From M3007 sp031398055 (GTDB lineage: Bacteria; Bacteroidota; Bacteroidia; Chitinophagales; Saprospiraceae): a DNA stretch of 64,000 nt. A program made the position numbers and the translations under genes. Position 1 is the first letter of the stretch. Each line of letters starts with the position of its first letter. Location of the stretch: NCBI GenBank assembly GCA_031398055.1, contig JANNMS010000111.1, positions 23,410 to 87,409 of the forward strand, given 5' to 3'. Shown one piece after another: positions 25,227 through 33,939 of the stretch. The notes under the pieces are model-generated. The model made no database searches. It had not been told where the DNA came from and saw nothing but the letters and a program-made list of their open reading frames with translations.

Positions 25227-27065
25227 GTGGATTTCACCCACCTTTTCGACATCCTGCCGTACCGCCAAAAACGTTTTCTCGACCGCACGGCACTCGCCGC
25301 CCGGCAGGGAAATTCTGGTATTTGGAAAAAATGGTCGCCCGCCGATTTGCTCGCCGAACGCGACCGGTTGTCCGCTGGGCTGCTCGAAATGGGTTTCAAA
25401 ACGGGCGACCGATTGGCCATTTTCGCCCACTGCGGCAGCCCGGAATGGTGCATCGCCGACGCCGCGATGATGCAAATCGGCATCCAACCCGTCCCGATGC
25501 ACGCCACAAACCGACCCGACGAAATCCGGCACATTTTTCAAGATTCAAATTTGAAAGGCTGTTTTGTCAGCAATTTTGAAATGCTCGAAAGGCTTGCGGC
25601 GGCAGGTTGCGAATGGCCTGTTATCTTTACTTTTGAAAAAATCGGGCAAGCAATTCCGCCCATTTTTTTACAAAAAACTAAAATTTTGTCGTGGTCGGAA
25701 GTTTGCTGCGACCCAGATTTTAATGATTTTGAAAAAATAAAAACCATCCGCGACGGCATCGGCGAGCATGATTTGGCGACGATTTTGTACACATCCGGCA
25801 CGACCGGACAGCCAAAAGGCGTCATGCTGACCCACGCAAACATCGTCAGCAACGTCAAATCGGTCTTGGCCATCGCGCCGCTCGGGCCAAAAACAGTCTG
25901 CCTCAGTTTTTTGCCGATGTCCCATATTTTTGAACGGATGGTCGTTTTTGGGTACATCGCGGCGGGCGCGGAAGTCTATTTCGCAGATTCCGTCGAGACG
26001 CTGCCCGAAACTTTGCGCGAGGTGCGCCCCCATTTTTTCACTGCCGTCCCGCGCATCCTCGAACGGATGGAAGAACGGTTGATCGCCCGCCGCGACGCGC
26101 AAAATTTTGTGGGAAAAAAAGTGTTCGATTGGGCCATCCGACTCGGCGAGCGGTTTCCGTACGCCGGAAGTTATTCGATGCCGATGGATTACCGTTTCAA
26201 ACTTTGGTTGGCTAAGTTGTTCATTTTCAACCGTTTCCGCCGTGCGCTCGGCGGTCGGATAAAAAATATTGCGGTCGGCGCGGCGGCTTTGCAACCACGT
26301 TTGGGCAGGTTGCTTTCGGCCACCGGGCTCGAAATCCGCGAAGGTTACGGCCTCACCGAGACCTCACCGGTCATTTCTTTCAACCGTTTTGAACCCGGCG
26401 GCGTGCATTTTGGGACGGTCGGCATCCCGATTCCGAGCATGGAAGTCCGCATCGCCAAACCTGAAAATGAAAATTTGGACGGCGAAATCGAGGTGCGCGG
26501 CCCGTCGGTGATGGCTGGTTATTTGAATTTGCCGGACGAAACTGCTGCCCGTTTCACGGCAGACGGTTGGTTCAAAACAGGCGATGTTGGCCGGTTTGAG
26601 TTCAAAAGATTTTTGAAAATAACTGGCCGGGCGAGCGAGGTTTTCAAAACGACGACGGGCAAATTCATCGCCCCGCAGTTTGTTGAACAGCAAATTTTGC
26701 AGTCCGATTTTGTGGCGCAGTGCCTCGTTTTGGGTTTGAACCGGTCGTTCGTCGGGGCTTTGATTGTCCCCAATTTTCAGCACCTCGAAAATTGGTGTCG
26801 CGAAAATCAAGTCCACTGGACTGCCCCGCAATTCATGGTTTTCAACCCAAAAATCCAAAAACTTTTTGCGGGGGAAATTGAAAAAATTAATGAAAATTAT
26901 CTCGGTTCGGTGGAAAAAGTGCGCGGCTTTCGTTTGTTTTTTGAAAACTGGACGGCTGAAAATGGTTTGCTCACCCCAACTTTGAAAATGCGGCGGGAAA
27001 AAATCGCGGCGGCTTTTTCAAAAGAAATTGAGGAGATGTTTGGGAAAAAAGTGGACGGTGAGTGA
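25227..27065 (+). CDS. long-chain acyl-CoA synthetase (AMP-forming)
   Basis: Activates fatty acids to acyl-CoA through an acyl-adenylate. It has 612 residues; the start appears to be GTG at 25227 (MDFTHLFDILPYRQKRF), since no ATG lies near and the palindrome is immediately upstream. The P-loop-like motif YTSGTTGQPKGVMLTH, the A5 motif GYGLTETSPVISFN, the A7 GWFKTGDVG and a late lysine in the ATTGK-like TTTGKFIAP are all in place. Long-chain FACS by the linker SFLPMSHIFERM and length. Chain-length preference unknown. Confidence 0.92.
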   Translation: MDFTHLFDILPYRQKRFLDRTALAARQGNSGIWKKWSPADLLAERDRLSAGLLEMGFKTGDRLAIFAHCGSPEWCIADAAMMQIGIQPVPMHATNRPDEIRHIFQDSNLKGCFVSNFEMLERLAAAGCEWPVIFTFEKIGQAIPPIFLQKTKILSWSEVCCDPDFNDFEKIKTIRDGIGEHDLATILYTSGTTGQPKGVMLTHANIVSNVKSVLAIAPLGPKTVCLSFLPMSHIFERMVVFGYIAAGAEVYFADSVETLPETLREVRPHFFTAVPRILERMEERLIARRDAQNFVGKKVFDWAIRLGERFPYAGSYSMPMDYRFKLWLAKLFIFNRFRRALGGRIKNIAVGAAALQPRLGRLLSATGLEIREGYGLTETSPVISFNRFEPGGVHFGTVGIPIPSMEVRIAKPENENLDGEIEVRGPSVMAGYLNLPDETAARFTADGWFKTGDVGRFEFKRFLKITGRASEVFKTTTGKFIAPQFVEQQILQSDFVAQCLVLGLNRSFVGALIVPNFQHLENWCRENQVHWTAPQFMVFNPKIQKLFAGEIEKINENYLGSVEKVRGFRLFFENWTAENGLLTPTLKMRREKIAAAFSKEIEEMFGKKVDGE

Positions 27066-27090
27066 TTTTAAAATTTTAAAAACCAAAAAA

Positions 27091-27597
27091 ATGTTAGAAA
27101 CCAACCGCCTGATTTTAAAGCCATTGACCTACGAACAACTCGAAAAATACATCAAAAACGACCACTCGCTCGAAGCCGATTTGGGTTTGAACCCAACTTC
27201 CAGAACCATTTCAGATGAATTAAAAGAGGCATTTGAACAAACCATTTTGCCAAACGTGGCAGACAAAAACAAGGATTATTTGTTCTCCACACTTTGGACG
27301 GTCATTTTAAAAACGGAAAATAAAATGGTGGCCGATTTGTGTTTTGTCGGCGAGCCAAATGAAAATGGCGAAATTGAAATCGGCTACGGAACTTACGAAG
27401 CCTTTCAAAAAAATGGATACATGACCGAAGCCGTCGGCGGAATGATAAAATGGGTCGAAAAACAGGAAAACATAAAATCTGTGTTTGCTGCGACTGAAAA
27501 AATAAACCCTGCGTCGTTTTCGGTTTTGATAAAAAATAAATTTACAAAAATTGAAGAAACAGAAACTTTGTTTCATTGGCTTTTGGAGATCGGGTAA
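27091..27597 (+). CDS. GNAT family N-acetyltransferase
   Basis: Acetyl-CoA dependent transferase of the RimJ/RimL-like group, 168 residues from ATG 27091 (MLETNRLILKPLTYEQLEKY). The core shows the opening ETNRLILKPL, strand pair KMVADLCFVGEPNENGEIEIG, and the YEAFQKNGYMTEAVGGMIKW helix that binds acetyl-CoA. Substrate unknown; ribosomal protein or antibiotic acetylation cannot be told apart. Placed 25 bases after the acyl-CoA synthetase, probably co-transcribed; a terminator follows. Confidence 0.85.
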   Translation: MLETNRLILKPLTYEQLEKYIKNDHSLEADLGLNPTSRTISDELKEAFEQTILPNVADKNKDYLFSTLWTVILKTENKMVADLCFVGEPNENGEIEIGYGTYEAFQKNGYMTEAVGGMIKWVEKQENIKSVFAATEKINPASFSVLIKNKFTKIEETETLFHWLLEIG

Positions 27598-27601
27598 ACG
27601 C

Positions 27602-27638
27602 AAAAGAGCCAACCCGAGAGGTTCGAGTTGGCTCTTTT
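27602..27638. terminator. bidirectional terminator between GNAT and gcvH
   Basis: AAAAGAGCCAAC (27602-27613) pairs exactly with GTTGGCTCTTTT (27627-27638), with A- and T-runs on both sides; serves two convergent genes. Confidence 0.9.
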
Positions 27639-27665
27639 CGATTTGGAAAGAACCGTTTTACAAAA

Positions 27666-28055
27666 TCAATGAATGATTTTTTTGTACGCCGCTGCATCCA
27701 AAAGTTCTGCGAGGTCGGCGAGATTGGCCACTTCGACTTCGATAATCCAACCTTTTCCGTAAGGGTCTTCATTAATTAATGCCGCGCCGGATTTTTTGTC
27801 GTCCAATTCTGGATTGAACCTGCGGACTTTCCCGGTCACGGGCATGAACAGGTCGGAAGTGGTTTTCACGGCCTCGATGGTGCCAAAAACATCGCCCTCT
27901 TTCACCGTCGAACCGACGGTATCTACTTCAATGTAAACCAATTCGCCCAGTTCGCCCTGTGCAAAATCGGTGATGCCAACCACCGCGATGTTGCCCTGCG
28001 CGATGCGAATCCATTCGTGGTCTTTCGTGTATTTGAGTTCTGCCGGAACATTCAT
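27666..28055 (-). CDS. gcvH: glycine cleavage system H protein
   Basis: Lipoyl carrier that shuttles the aminomethyl group between the P, T and L proteins of glycine cleavage. It has 129 residues, normal length. Lipoylation lysine K64 is seen in GTIEAVKTTSDLFMP, and the fold markers YTKDHEWI, VVGITDFAQGELGE and NEDPYGKGWIIEVE are conserved. The other gcv genes are not in the window, so gcvH stands alone as is common in this phylum. It is divergent from the M24 peptidase at 28158. Confidence 0.97.
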   Translation of the reverse strand: MNVPAELKYTKDHEWIRIAQGNIAVVGITDFAQGELGELVYIEVDTVGSTVKEGDVFGTIEAVKTTSDLFMPVTGKVRRFNPELDDKKSGAALINEDPYGKGWIIEVEVANLADLAELLDAAAYKKIIH

Positions 28056-28157
28056 GTTTTTCTATTTTTTAAATGGTAAAATGAAAATTTCAAATAAAGA
28101 CGCGGCGAAAATACTGAATTTGCCCAACCGACATCGTTTTTTTGCATTTTTATCGCC

Positions 28158-29450
28158 ATGCGTTACCCAGCAATTCCGACTGATTTTTTCCGGCAAAACC
28201 GCCGACGTTTCACCCGCGAGATGAAACCGAATTCGATTGCCATTTTTTTCTCGAACGACCGGATGCCGCGTTCGGCGGATTCGTTTTTTCCGTTCCGACA
28301 AAATCCCGATTTGTTTTTTTTGACGGGCATCGAACAGGAAGAAACTGTCCTCGTTTTGTTTCCCGATTGTCCAAAAACGGGTTTTCAGGAAATCCTTTTT
28401 TTGAAAAAAGCCACCGAAACGACCGCGATTTGGGACGGCCAGACTTTGAAAAAAGAAGAAGCACGAAAAATTTCGGGCATCGAAAAAATCGTTTTTTCGG
28501 AAAATGTGGCCGCCGCGCTGCACGAATTGGTTTTGTTGGCCGATGCGATTTACCTGAATTTGAACGAGGCCGACCGTTTTTCGTCGCCCGTTTTGACCAA
28601 CGATTTGCGGCAGGCCAACATTTTCAGGGAAAAATATCCGCTCCACGAATTTCACCGCGCCGCCCCGATTTTGAAAAAATTGGCGATGGTGAAAGGCGAA
28701 ATCGAACTCGAAATTTTGGGAAAATGCGCCGAAATCACGGCTGCCGCTTTTCACCGCGTGCTCAATTTTGTGCGCCCCGGGGTCTGGGAATTTGAAATCG
28801 AAGCGGAAATCACCCACGAATTTTTGCGCCACCGAGCGACCGGTCATGCTTTTGACCCGATTGTGGCCACCGGGAAAAATGCCTGCGTGATCCATTACAA
28901 AAAAAACGCGGCGCAATGCCTGCCGGGCGACGCGCTGCTCCTCGATTTTGGCTGCGATTATTCATTTTTCAATTCCGATTTTTCGCGGACGATTCCGGTC
29001 AGCGGCGTTTTTTCTAAGCGGCAACGTACTGTTTATAATGCTGTTTTGCGGATTTTGAAAGAGGCGCGGCAGTTGCTGGTTCCAGGAAATGACTTTGAAA
29101 ATTATCAAAAAGAGGTGGGCAAAATCCTGTCTTCTGAACTCGTCGCGCTCGGTTTATTGACCCGCGAGGAGGTCGAAAAATCGCCGGAAGACAAGCCCGC
29201 GTACCGCAAATTTTGCCCGCACGGCATCTCGCACCACCTCGGCCAAGATGTCCACGACCGCAGCCATCGGCACCTACCTTTCCGGGAAGGCATGGTTTTT
29301 ACCTGCGAACCGGGGATTTACATCCCGGAAGAAGGGCTGGGTGTGCGGCTTGAAAATGTGGTTTTTGTTTCTGGAAATGAGCCGGTGGATTTGTACCAAA
29401 ATATTCCAATCGAGGTGGCGGAAATTGAGGATTTAATGGCAAGTAAATGA
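28158..29450 (+). CDS. Xaa-Pro aminopeptidase, M24B family, two-domain form
   Basis: Proline-specific aminopeptidase resembling E. coli PepP, 430 residues. N-terminal creatinase-like domain (residues 1-170, FFSNDRMPRSADSFFPFRQN, FFLTGIEQEETVL) followed by the dinuclear metal domain: Asp in LLLDFGCDY and NSDFSRTIP, His in GISHHLGQDVHD, and Glu in CEPGIYIPEEGLGVRLEN. Both this and the 601-residue enzyme at 23321 are complete, so they presumably differ in substrate size. Confidence 0.93.
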   Translation: MRYPAIPTDFFRQNRRRFTREMKPNSIAIFFSNDRMPRSADSFFPFRQNPDLFFLTGIEQEETVLVLFPDCPKTGFQEILFLKKATETTAIWDGQTLKKEEARKISGIEKIVFSENVAAALHELVLLADAIYLNLNEADRFSSPVLTNDLRQANIFREKYPLHEFHRAAPILKKLAMVKGEIELEILGKCAEITAAAFHRVLNFVRPGVWEFEIEAEITHEFLRHRATGHAFDPIVATGKNACVIHYKKNAAQCLPGDALLLDFGCDYSFFNSDFSRTIPVSGVFSKRQRTVYNAVLRILKEARQLLVPGNDFENYQKEVGKILSSELVALGLLTREEVEKSPEDKPAYRKFCPHGISHHLGQDVHDRSHRHLPFREGMVFTCEPGIYIPEEGLGVRLENVVFVSGNEPVDLYQNIPIEVAEIEDLMASK

Positions 29451-29504
29451 TGTACCTAGCCAATTCTTCCCACATTTTTCCTGCATTTTCAAAAACCAAA
29501 ATTC

Positions 29505-29512
29505 TACTTTTG
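29505..29512 (+). promoter_or_regulatory. -7 box TACTTTTG upstream of serC
   Basis: TACTTTTGCAGC, identical to those at 8503 and 30706; the serC ATG follows at 29530, so the leader would be about 12 bases. Confidence 0.55.
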
Positions 29513-29529
29513 CAGCTTAATTCTCAATT

Positions 29530-30606
29530 ATGCAAAAACACAATTTCTCCGCCGGGCCAGCCATTTTGCCCGCAGCAGTTTTAAAAGAAGCCGCCAAAGC
29601 GGTGGCAAATTACCAGGGAATCGGCCTCAGTTTGCTTGAACTCAGCCACCGCGGTCCCGAATTTGAGGCCGTTTTGGCTGAGGCAAATACATTGATGAAA
29701 GAAATTATTGGACTGCCTGATGGCTACCAAACACTTTGGTTGTCGGGCGGGGCGAGCACCCAGTTTTTTATGATCCCGATGAATTTGCTCGGCGAAAACG
29801 ATACGGCAGCCTACGTCAACACCGGAACTTGGGCAACAAATGCCATCAAAGCGGCTAAAAGTTTTGGAAAAATAGAAGTGCTGGCAAGTTCGGAAGCCGA
29901 GAATTTTTCGCACATCCCGAAAAAATACAGCATCCCAAAAACGGCAAAATACCTACACTTGACCAGCAACAACACCATTTTTGGTACGCAATTGCACAAA
30001 TTTCCGAAAAGTCCCGTGCCGATTGTTTGCGATATGTCGTCCGATTTTTTGAGCCGTCCGTTCGATATCAACCAGTTTGGGTTGATTTACGCCGGGGCGC
30101 AAAAAAACCTCGGACCGGCGGGCACGACGGTTGTCATCGTTCGGGAAGATATGTTGGGAAAAGTTGAACGGGCGATGCCAACGATGTTGGATTATCGCAC
30201 ATTTATCAAAAACAATTCGATGTACAACACGCCGCCGGTGTTCCCGATTTATGTTTCGATGCTGACTTTGCGGTGGATAAAAAAACTCGGCGGCCTGAAA
30301 GCTATGCAACGCCGCAATAAAATCAAAGGCGCAATTTTGTACGACGAAATTGACCAGAACCCGCTTTTCCGGGGCACGACTGCCGTCGAAGACCGCTCAC
30401 TGATGAACATTTGTTTTGTTATGAACGAAAAATACGCGGCTCTCGAAAAGGAATTTATGAAAGAAACGGAGGCAAATGGCATGGTCGGTTTGAAAGGCCA
30501 TCGGTCGGTCGGCGGTTTTCGGGCTTCGGTTTACAATGCGATGGAGAAAAAAAGTGTGCAGGCATTGGCGGATTTAATGGGTGATTTTGCGCGTCGGAAA
30601 GGTTAA
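29530..30606 (+). CDS. serC: phosphoserine aminotransferase
   Basis: PLP enzyme converting 3-phosphohydroxypyruvate to phosphoserine in serine synthesis, also acting in pyridoxal phosphate synthesis. It has 358 residues. Opening NFSAGPAILPAAVL, LELSHRGPEFEAV, LSGGASTQFFMIPMN and the PLP lysine K192 in IYAGAQKNLGPAG are all standard, as is NTPPVFPIY. The serA partner is not in the window. It has its own promoter. Confidence 0.97.
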   Translation: MQKHNFSAGPAILPAAVLKEAAKAVANYQGIGLSLLELSHRGPEFEAVLAEANTLMKEIIGLPDGYQTLWLSGGASTQFFMIPMNLLGENDTAAYVNTGTWATNAIKAAKSFGKIEVLASSEAENFSHIPKKYSIPKTAKYLHLTSNNTIFGTQLHKFPKSPVPIVCDMSSDFLSRPFDINQFGLIYAGAQKNLGPAGTTVVIVREDMLGKVERAMPTMLDYRTFIKNNSMYNTPPVFPIYVSMLTLRWIKKLGGLKAMQRRNKIKGAILYDEIDQNPLFRGTTAVEDRSLMNICFVMNEKYAALEKEFMKETEANGMVGLKGHRSVGGFRASVYNAMEKKSVQALADLMGDFARRKG

Positions 30607-30705
30607 AATCAAAGTTTTTTTTCGTTAAAATATTTTTGCCCAATTCACGCCGCGCTTCTCCCCGAACTTTTTTAAATCTAAATTTGGTGAATCGTTTGAT
30701 TTTTC

Positions 30706-30713
30706 TACTTTTG
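30706..30713 (+). promoter_or_regulatory. promoter with TTTG and TACTTTTG boxes
   Basis: TTTG at 30683-30686 and TACTTTTG at 30706-30713 with 19 bases between, close to the textbook Bacteroidota promoter. It serves the DUF177-rpmF unit starting at 30740. Confidence 0.7.
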
Positions 30714-30739
30714 CAGCCCGAAAATCACCACCGCTAACG

Positions 30740-31258
30740 ATGCCGCAGCCATTTGCACATTTTTCGCTTCCGATTCAAGGTTTGAATATTGGAATTCATC
30801 GTTTCAAATTTGATTTGGACGAAACGTTTTTCAATAAATTTGAAGATTCGCCGATAGGAAAATCTGAAATCGAGGTCATTGTTGAATTGGACAGACGTTC
30901 AGATATGATGTTGTTCGATTTTGAACTGAGCGGTTGGGTCGAAACGGAATGTGATCGCTGCACCGCAGAAATCAATTTAAAAATTGAAGACGAGCGGCAA
31001 CTTTTGGTAAAATTTGGGGAGTTAAAAGAAGCGGACGACGACGAGATTGTTTTTTTGCCGCACGATGCTTCGGAGTTCAATTTGGCCAATTATCTGTACG
31101 AGTTTTCGATCATGGCCATCCCGTTTATCAAAACTTACGATTGTGAAAACGATGCCAAACCGCCCTGCAATTTCGATATTTTGGGGATGATTGGCAAAGA
31201 AGAAGATTTCAAAAGTACGCCCAACCCAGTTTGGGAAGATTTGAAAATAGTAAAATAA
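30740..31258 (+). CDS. DUF177/YceD family protein
   Basis: Protein of 172 residues of the YceD family, which is found upstream of rpmF in most bacteria and is linked to 23S rRNA or ribosome assembly. A CxxC pair at ETECDRCTAEI and a second cysteine cluster (DCENDAKPPCNF) may bind a metal. Acidic loop ADDDEIVFLPHD is typical. The context, 81 bases before rpmF, supports the assignment more than the sequence alone. Confidence 0.9.
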   Translation: MPQPFAHFSLPIQGLNIGIHRFKFDLDETFFNKFEDSPIGKSEIEVIVELDRRSDMMLFDFELSGWVETECDRCTAEINLKIEDERQLLVKFGELKEADDDEIVFLPHDASEFNLANYLYEFSIMAIPFIKTYDCENDAKPPCNFDILGMIGKEEDFKSTPNPVWEDLKIVK

Positions 31259-31263
31259 TGTGG

Positions 31264-31302
31264 TAATTAGATAATTTGGCAATACGCATCATTATCTAAT
31301 TA
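31264..31302. repeat. short palindrome between DUF177 gene and rpmF
   Basis: TAATTAGATAAT (31264-31275) pairs exactly with ATTATCTAATTA (31291-31302), 15-base loop; further ATTAG/CTAAT words follow. It could attenuate transcription into rpmF. Confidence 0.6.
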
Positions 31303-31339
31303 TCCGATTGACAAATTAGCATTTTAAAATAAATAAGTC

Positions 31340-31546
31340 ATGCCAAATCCAAAATGGCGGCACTCGAAACGTCGTAAACGCGCCCGCCGTACTCACTACG
31401 TAACGGATACTCCGCAAATCGCAACAGATAAAACCACTGGCGAACGCCACCTTTTCCACCGTGCATTCAAACTCGATGGCAGTTTGTTTTATCGCGGCCA
31501 GATGGTCGTTCAAGGCAAAGCCACGGCTTCAACTGCCGAGGAATAG
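31340..31546 (+). CDS. rpmF: 50S ribosomal protein L32
   Basis: Small basic ribosomal protein, 68 residues. Opening MPNPKWRHSKRRKRARRTHY matches the L32 N-terminus. The four zinc-binding cysteines of the C+ form are absent (TTGERHLFHRAFKLDGSLFY), so it is the zinc-free form. It sits after the DUF177 gene in the conserved pair. Confidence 0.95.
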   Translation: MPNPKWRHSKRRKRARRTHYVTDTPQIATDKTTGERHLFHRAFKLDGSLFYRGQMVVQGKATASTAEE

Positions 31547-31642
31547 CCAATTTTTGGACACGTTCGTTCAATTTTGAGGAGGCTCCTGTTCTGCCGGTCG
31601 GCACGCGAGGGGCTTTTTCTTTTTGTAAAAAACTGGATTGAA

Positions 31643-32023
31643 ATGAAAAAAATCGTCAACACGCCCACCGCCCCGATGCCGATCGGGCCGTACAATCAAG
31701 CCACTGTATTTAACGGTTTGGTGTTCGTTTCTGGCCAAGTTGCCATTGACCCGCCCGCCGGGCAACTTATTTTGGAAAATATCGAGGCCGAAACGCACCG
31801 GGTTTTGCAAAACGTCCGAGCCATTTTGGAGGCCAGCGGTTCAAGTTTGGAAAAGGTTTTGAAAGCCACTGTTTTCGTCAAAGACATGAATATGTTCGGG
31901 CGAATCAATGCAGTTTATGGCGAGTATTTCAAACCTGAATTTGCCCCGGCACGCGAGTTGGTACAGGTTTCTGAACTGCCAAAATTTGTCAACATCGAAA
32001 TTTCAGTGATTGCAACTACCTGA
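31643..32023 (+). CDS. RidA/YjgF/TdcF family enamine deaminase
   Basis: Trimeric enzyme that hydrolyses reactive enamine/imine products of PLP enzymes. The ATG at 31643 gives 126 residues, the family norm. Signature parts: PMPIGPYNQATVFNGLVFVSGQ, the NVRAILEASGSSLEKVLKATV helix and PARELVQVSELPKFVNIEI, with the catalytic Arg in PARELV. It overlaps nothing; trpS starts three bases after its stop, so they are co-translated. Confidence 0.93.
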   Translation: MKKIVNTPTAPMPIGPYNQATVFNGLVFVSGQVAIDPPAGQLILENIEAETHRVLQNVRAILEASGSSLEKVLKATVFVKDMNMFGRINAVYGEYFKPEFAPARELVQVSELPKFVNIEISVIATT

Positions 32024-32026
32024 AAA

Positions 32027-33031
32027 ATGAAAAATGTTCTGTCCTGCGTCCAGCCGACCGGCGACCTGCACATCGGCAACTATTTTGGTGCGGTAAAAAA
32101 TTGGGTCGAACTCCAAAACGACTATAATTGTACCTACGGCGTCGTGGATTACCACTCGATGACCATGCCGTACAAAGCCACCGACCTGCGCGAAAACACT
32201 TGGAAAATGGTGTTTTACCTGCTCGCCTGCGGCATCAAACCTGAAAATTTGTTTGTTCAAAGCCTTATCCCGGAACACGTTGAACTGTCATGGATTTTAG
32301 GCTGCACCACATCCTACGGCGAACTCACGCGGATGACCCAATTCAAGGACAAAACCGACCAATTGAAAGAAAAAGACAAAGAAGCGTTTGTCAGTTTAGG
32401 CATTTTTGCCTACCCGGTTTTGCAGGCGGCGGATATTTTGATTTACCATGCCGATTTTGTTCCGGTGGGAAAAGATCAAGTTCAGCACCTCGAATTGTCA
32501 AAAAACATTGCCCAGCGGTTCAATTTTCAATTTGGAAAAGAATATTTCCGCCACCCCGAACCACTTTTGACCGAAACGCCGAAAATCCTCTCGCCCGCCG
32601 ACCCGAACCGGAAAATGAGCAAAAGCCTCGGCGAAAAACATTACATCAATCTTTTTGGCGAGGAAAACGTGGTGCGAAAACAAATCCGCTCCGCCGTCAC
32701 CGACACCGCGAATCCCGATGAATCGGGACAAATGAGCGTCGGCGTGAAAAATTTATTTGAAATGCTCCGTGCCTGCGGAGGTTTCGAGGCACACAAAAGT
32801 TTGATGCTCGACTACGAAAATGGTGCGTTGCGATATTCAGATTTAAAATCTGCGGTGGCAGACGCGCTCGTTTTTTTAATAAATCCGTTCCGCGAACGCC
32901 TTGCCGAACTCAATTCCGACAAACAAAAAATCAAAAACGATATCCAAGAAAGCAGTGCCGAAATCCGAAAACGGGCCCAAAAAACACTCCGCGAGGTTCG
33001 CGAAATCACTGGCTTGCTGCCACTTCGGTAG
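32027..33031 (+). CDS. trpS: tryptophanyl-tRNA synthetase
   Basis: Class I synthetase charging tRNA-Trp, 334 residues. HIGN (residues 15-18) and KMSKS (196-200) signatures are intact, with YPVLQAADILIY and VGKDQVQHLELSKNIA between them, as in all TrpS proteins. Starts three bases after the ridA-family gene. No anomaly. Confidence 0.97.
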   Translation: MKNVLSCVQPTGDLHIGNYFGAVKNWVELQNDYNCTYGVVDYHSMTMPYKATDLRENTWKMVFYLLACGIKPENLFVQSLIPEHVELSWILGCTTSYGELTRMTQFKDKTDQLKEKDKEAFVSLGIFAYPVLQAADILIYHADFVPVGKDQVQHLELSKNIAQRFNFQFGKEYFRHPEPLLTETPKILSPADPNRKMSKSLGEKHYINLFGEENVVRKQIRSAVTDTANPDESGQMSVGVKNLFEMLRACGGFEAHKSLMLDYENGALRYSDLKSAVADALVFLINPFRERLAELNSDKQKIKNDIQESSAEIRKRAQKTLREVREITGLLPLR

Positions 33032-33150
33032 AAAATTACACGAAGAAAGATAAAAAGGAATGTTTTGCGTCAAAAATTCCCAATTCCTAATTTTCAATTC
33101 CTAATTTACTTGGTGTTACTTTTACCCGATGTTTTGAAAATCGGTAAAAA

Positions 33151-33864
33151 ATGGGCGAAGTTGACAGTTTTTTTAAATCCGCTTTTTCGGTGGATAATGT
33201 GATTTTTGGATTCGACGGCGGCGACTTGAAAGTCCTGCTAATCCAGCGCGGTGCAGCACCGTTTCAAGGAAAATGGGCGCTGCCCGGCGATTTGGTTTAC
33301 CCAAACGAAGACCTTGACGCAGCAGCCGAGCGCGTACTTGCCCAACTCACCGGCCTGCGCGGAGTTTACCTCGAACAAGTCAAAACTTTTGGCGCGGTCA
33401 ACCGCCACCCACTCGGTCGGGTCATCACGGTTGCTTATTTTTCGCTGGTAAAAATTGCCGATTTTAAAGTCGCGCCTGCCTCCTTTGCCCAAACCGCCCA
33501 GTGGTTTTCGGTGGAAAAAGTACACGATTTGGCATTCGACCACATCGAAATTTTGGCGGCTTGCCGTTATCAATTGCAACTGAAAGCCAAGATGGAACCC
33601 GTCGGTTTTGAACTTTTGCCGCCAAAATTTACGCTCACCAAACTCCAAAATTTGTACGAGTGCCTGCTCCAAACCAAATTGGAGAAGCGGAATTTCAGGA
33701 AAAAAATCCTCTCGATGGACATTTTGCAGGAACTCGAAGAAATTCAGGAAGGCGTGGCGCACCGCCCGGCGAGGTATTATGGATTTGACCGCGAACGCTA
33801 CGACCAGTACATTGCCGAAGGTTTGAGTTTTGATATCCGGGAGCCGAAACGGCAGACGGCGTGA
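33151..33864 (+). CDS. Nudix-related transcriptional regulator (NrtR-like)
   Basis: Protein of 237 residues: a Nudix fold (about 10-150, VDNVIFGFDGGDLKVLLIQR, GKWALPGDLVYPNEDLDAAA) joined to a C-terminal winged helix (about 160-237, FTLTKLQNLYECLLQTKLEKRNF cut at LEK, then FRKKILSMDILQEL). The Nudix box is degenerate: where REUxEE is expected it has ERVLAQL, so hydrolase activity is doubtful and ligand sensing more likely, as in NrtR regulators of NAD or sugar metabolism. No target pathway genes are adjacent. It is preceded by about 120 bases containing AATTCCTAATT words. Confidence 0.85.
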   Translation: MGEVDSFFKSAFSVDNVIFGFDGGDLKVLLIQRGAAPFQGKWALPGDLVYPNEDLDAAAERVLAQLTGLRGVYLEQVKTFGAVNRHPLGRVITVAYFSLVKIADFKVAPASFAQTAQWFSVEKVHDLAFDHIEILAACRYQLQLKAKMEPVGFELLPPKFTLTKLQNLYECLLQTKLEKRNFRKKILSMDILQELEEIQEGVAHRPARYYGFDRERYDQYIAEGLSFDIREPKRQTA

Positions 33865-33870
33865 TAAAAT

Positions 33871-33939
33871 GTACCCGGGAACTCTGTTCCGGGTAACTTG
33901 GTGCCAAAATTGCCGTCCCAGAATGGAGTTCCGGGATAC
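33871..33939. repeat. GTACCCGGGAAC palindrome between convergent genes
   Basis: GTACCCGGGAACTCTGTTCC (starting 33871) and its near complement ending GGAGTTCCGGGATAC at 33939 form arms of 23 bases; each arm also folds on itself (CCCGGGAAC/GTTCCGGG). It ends at the stop codon of the acyltransferase gene and may be a two-way terminator or a REP-like element. Confidence 0.7.

Noticed and set aside
28062..28916. Minus-strand frame of 284 codons
   Set aside because: Antisense of the shorter aminopeptidase P; no domain.
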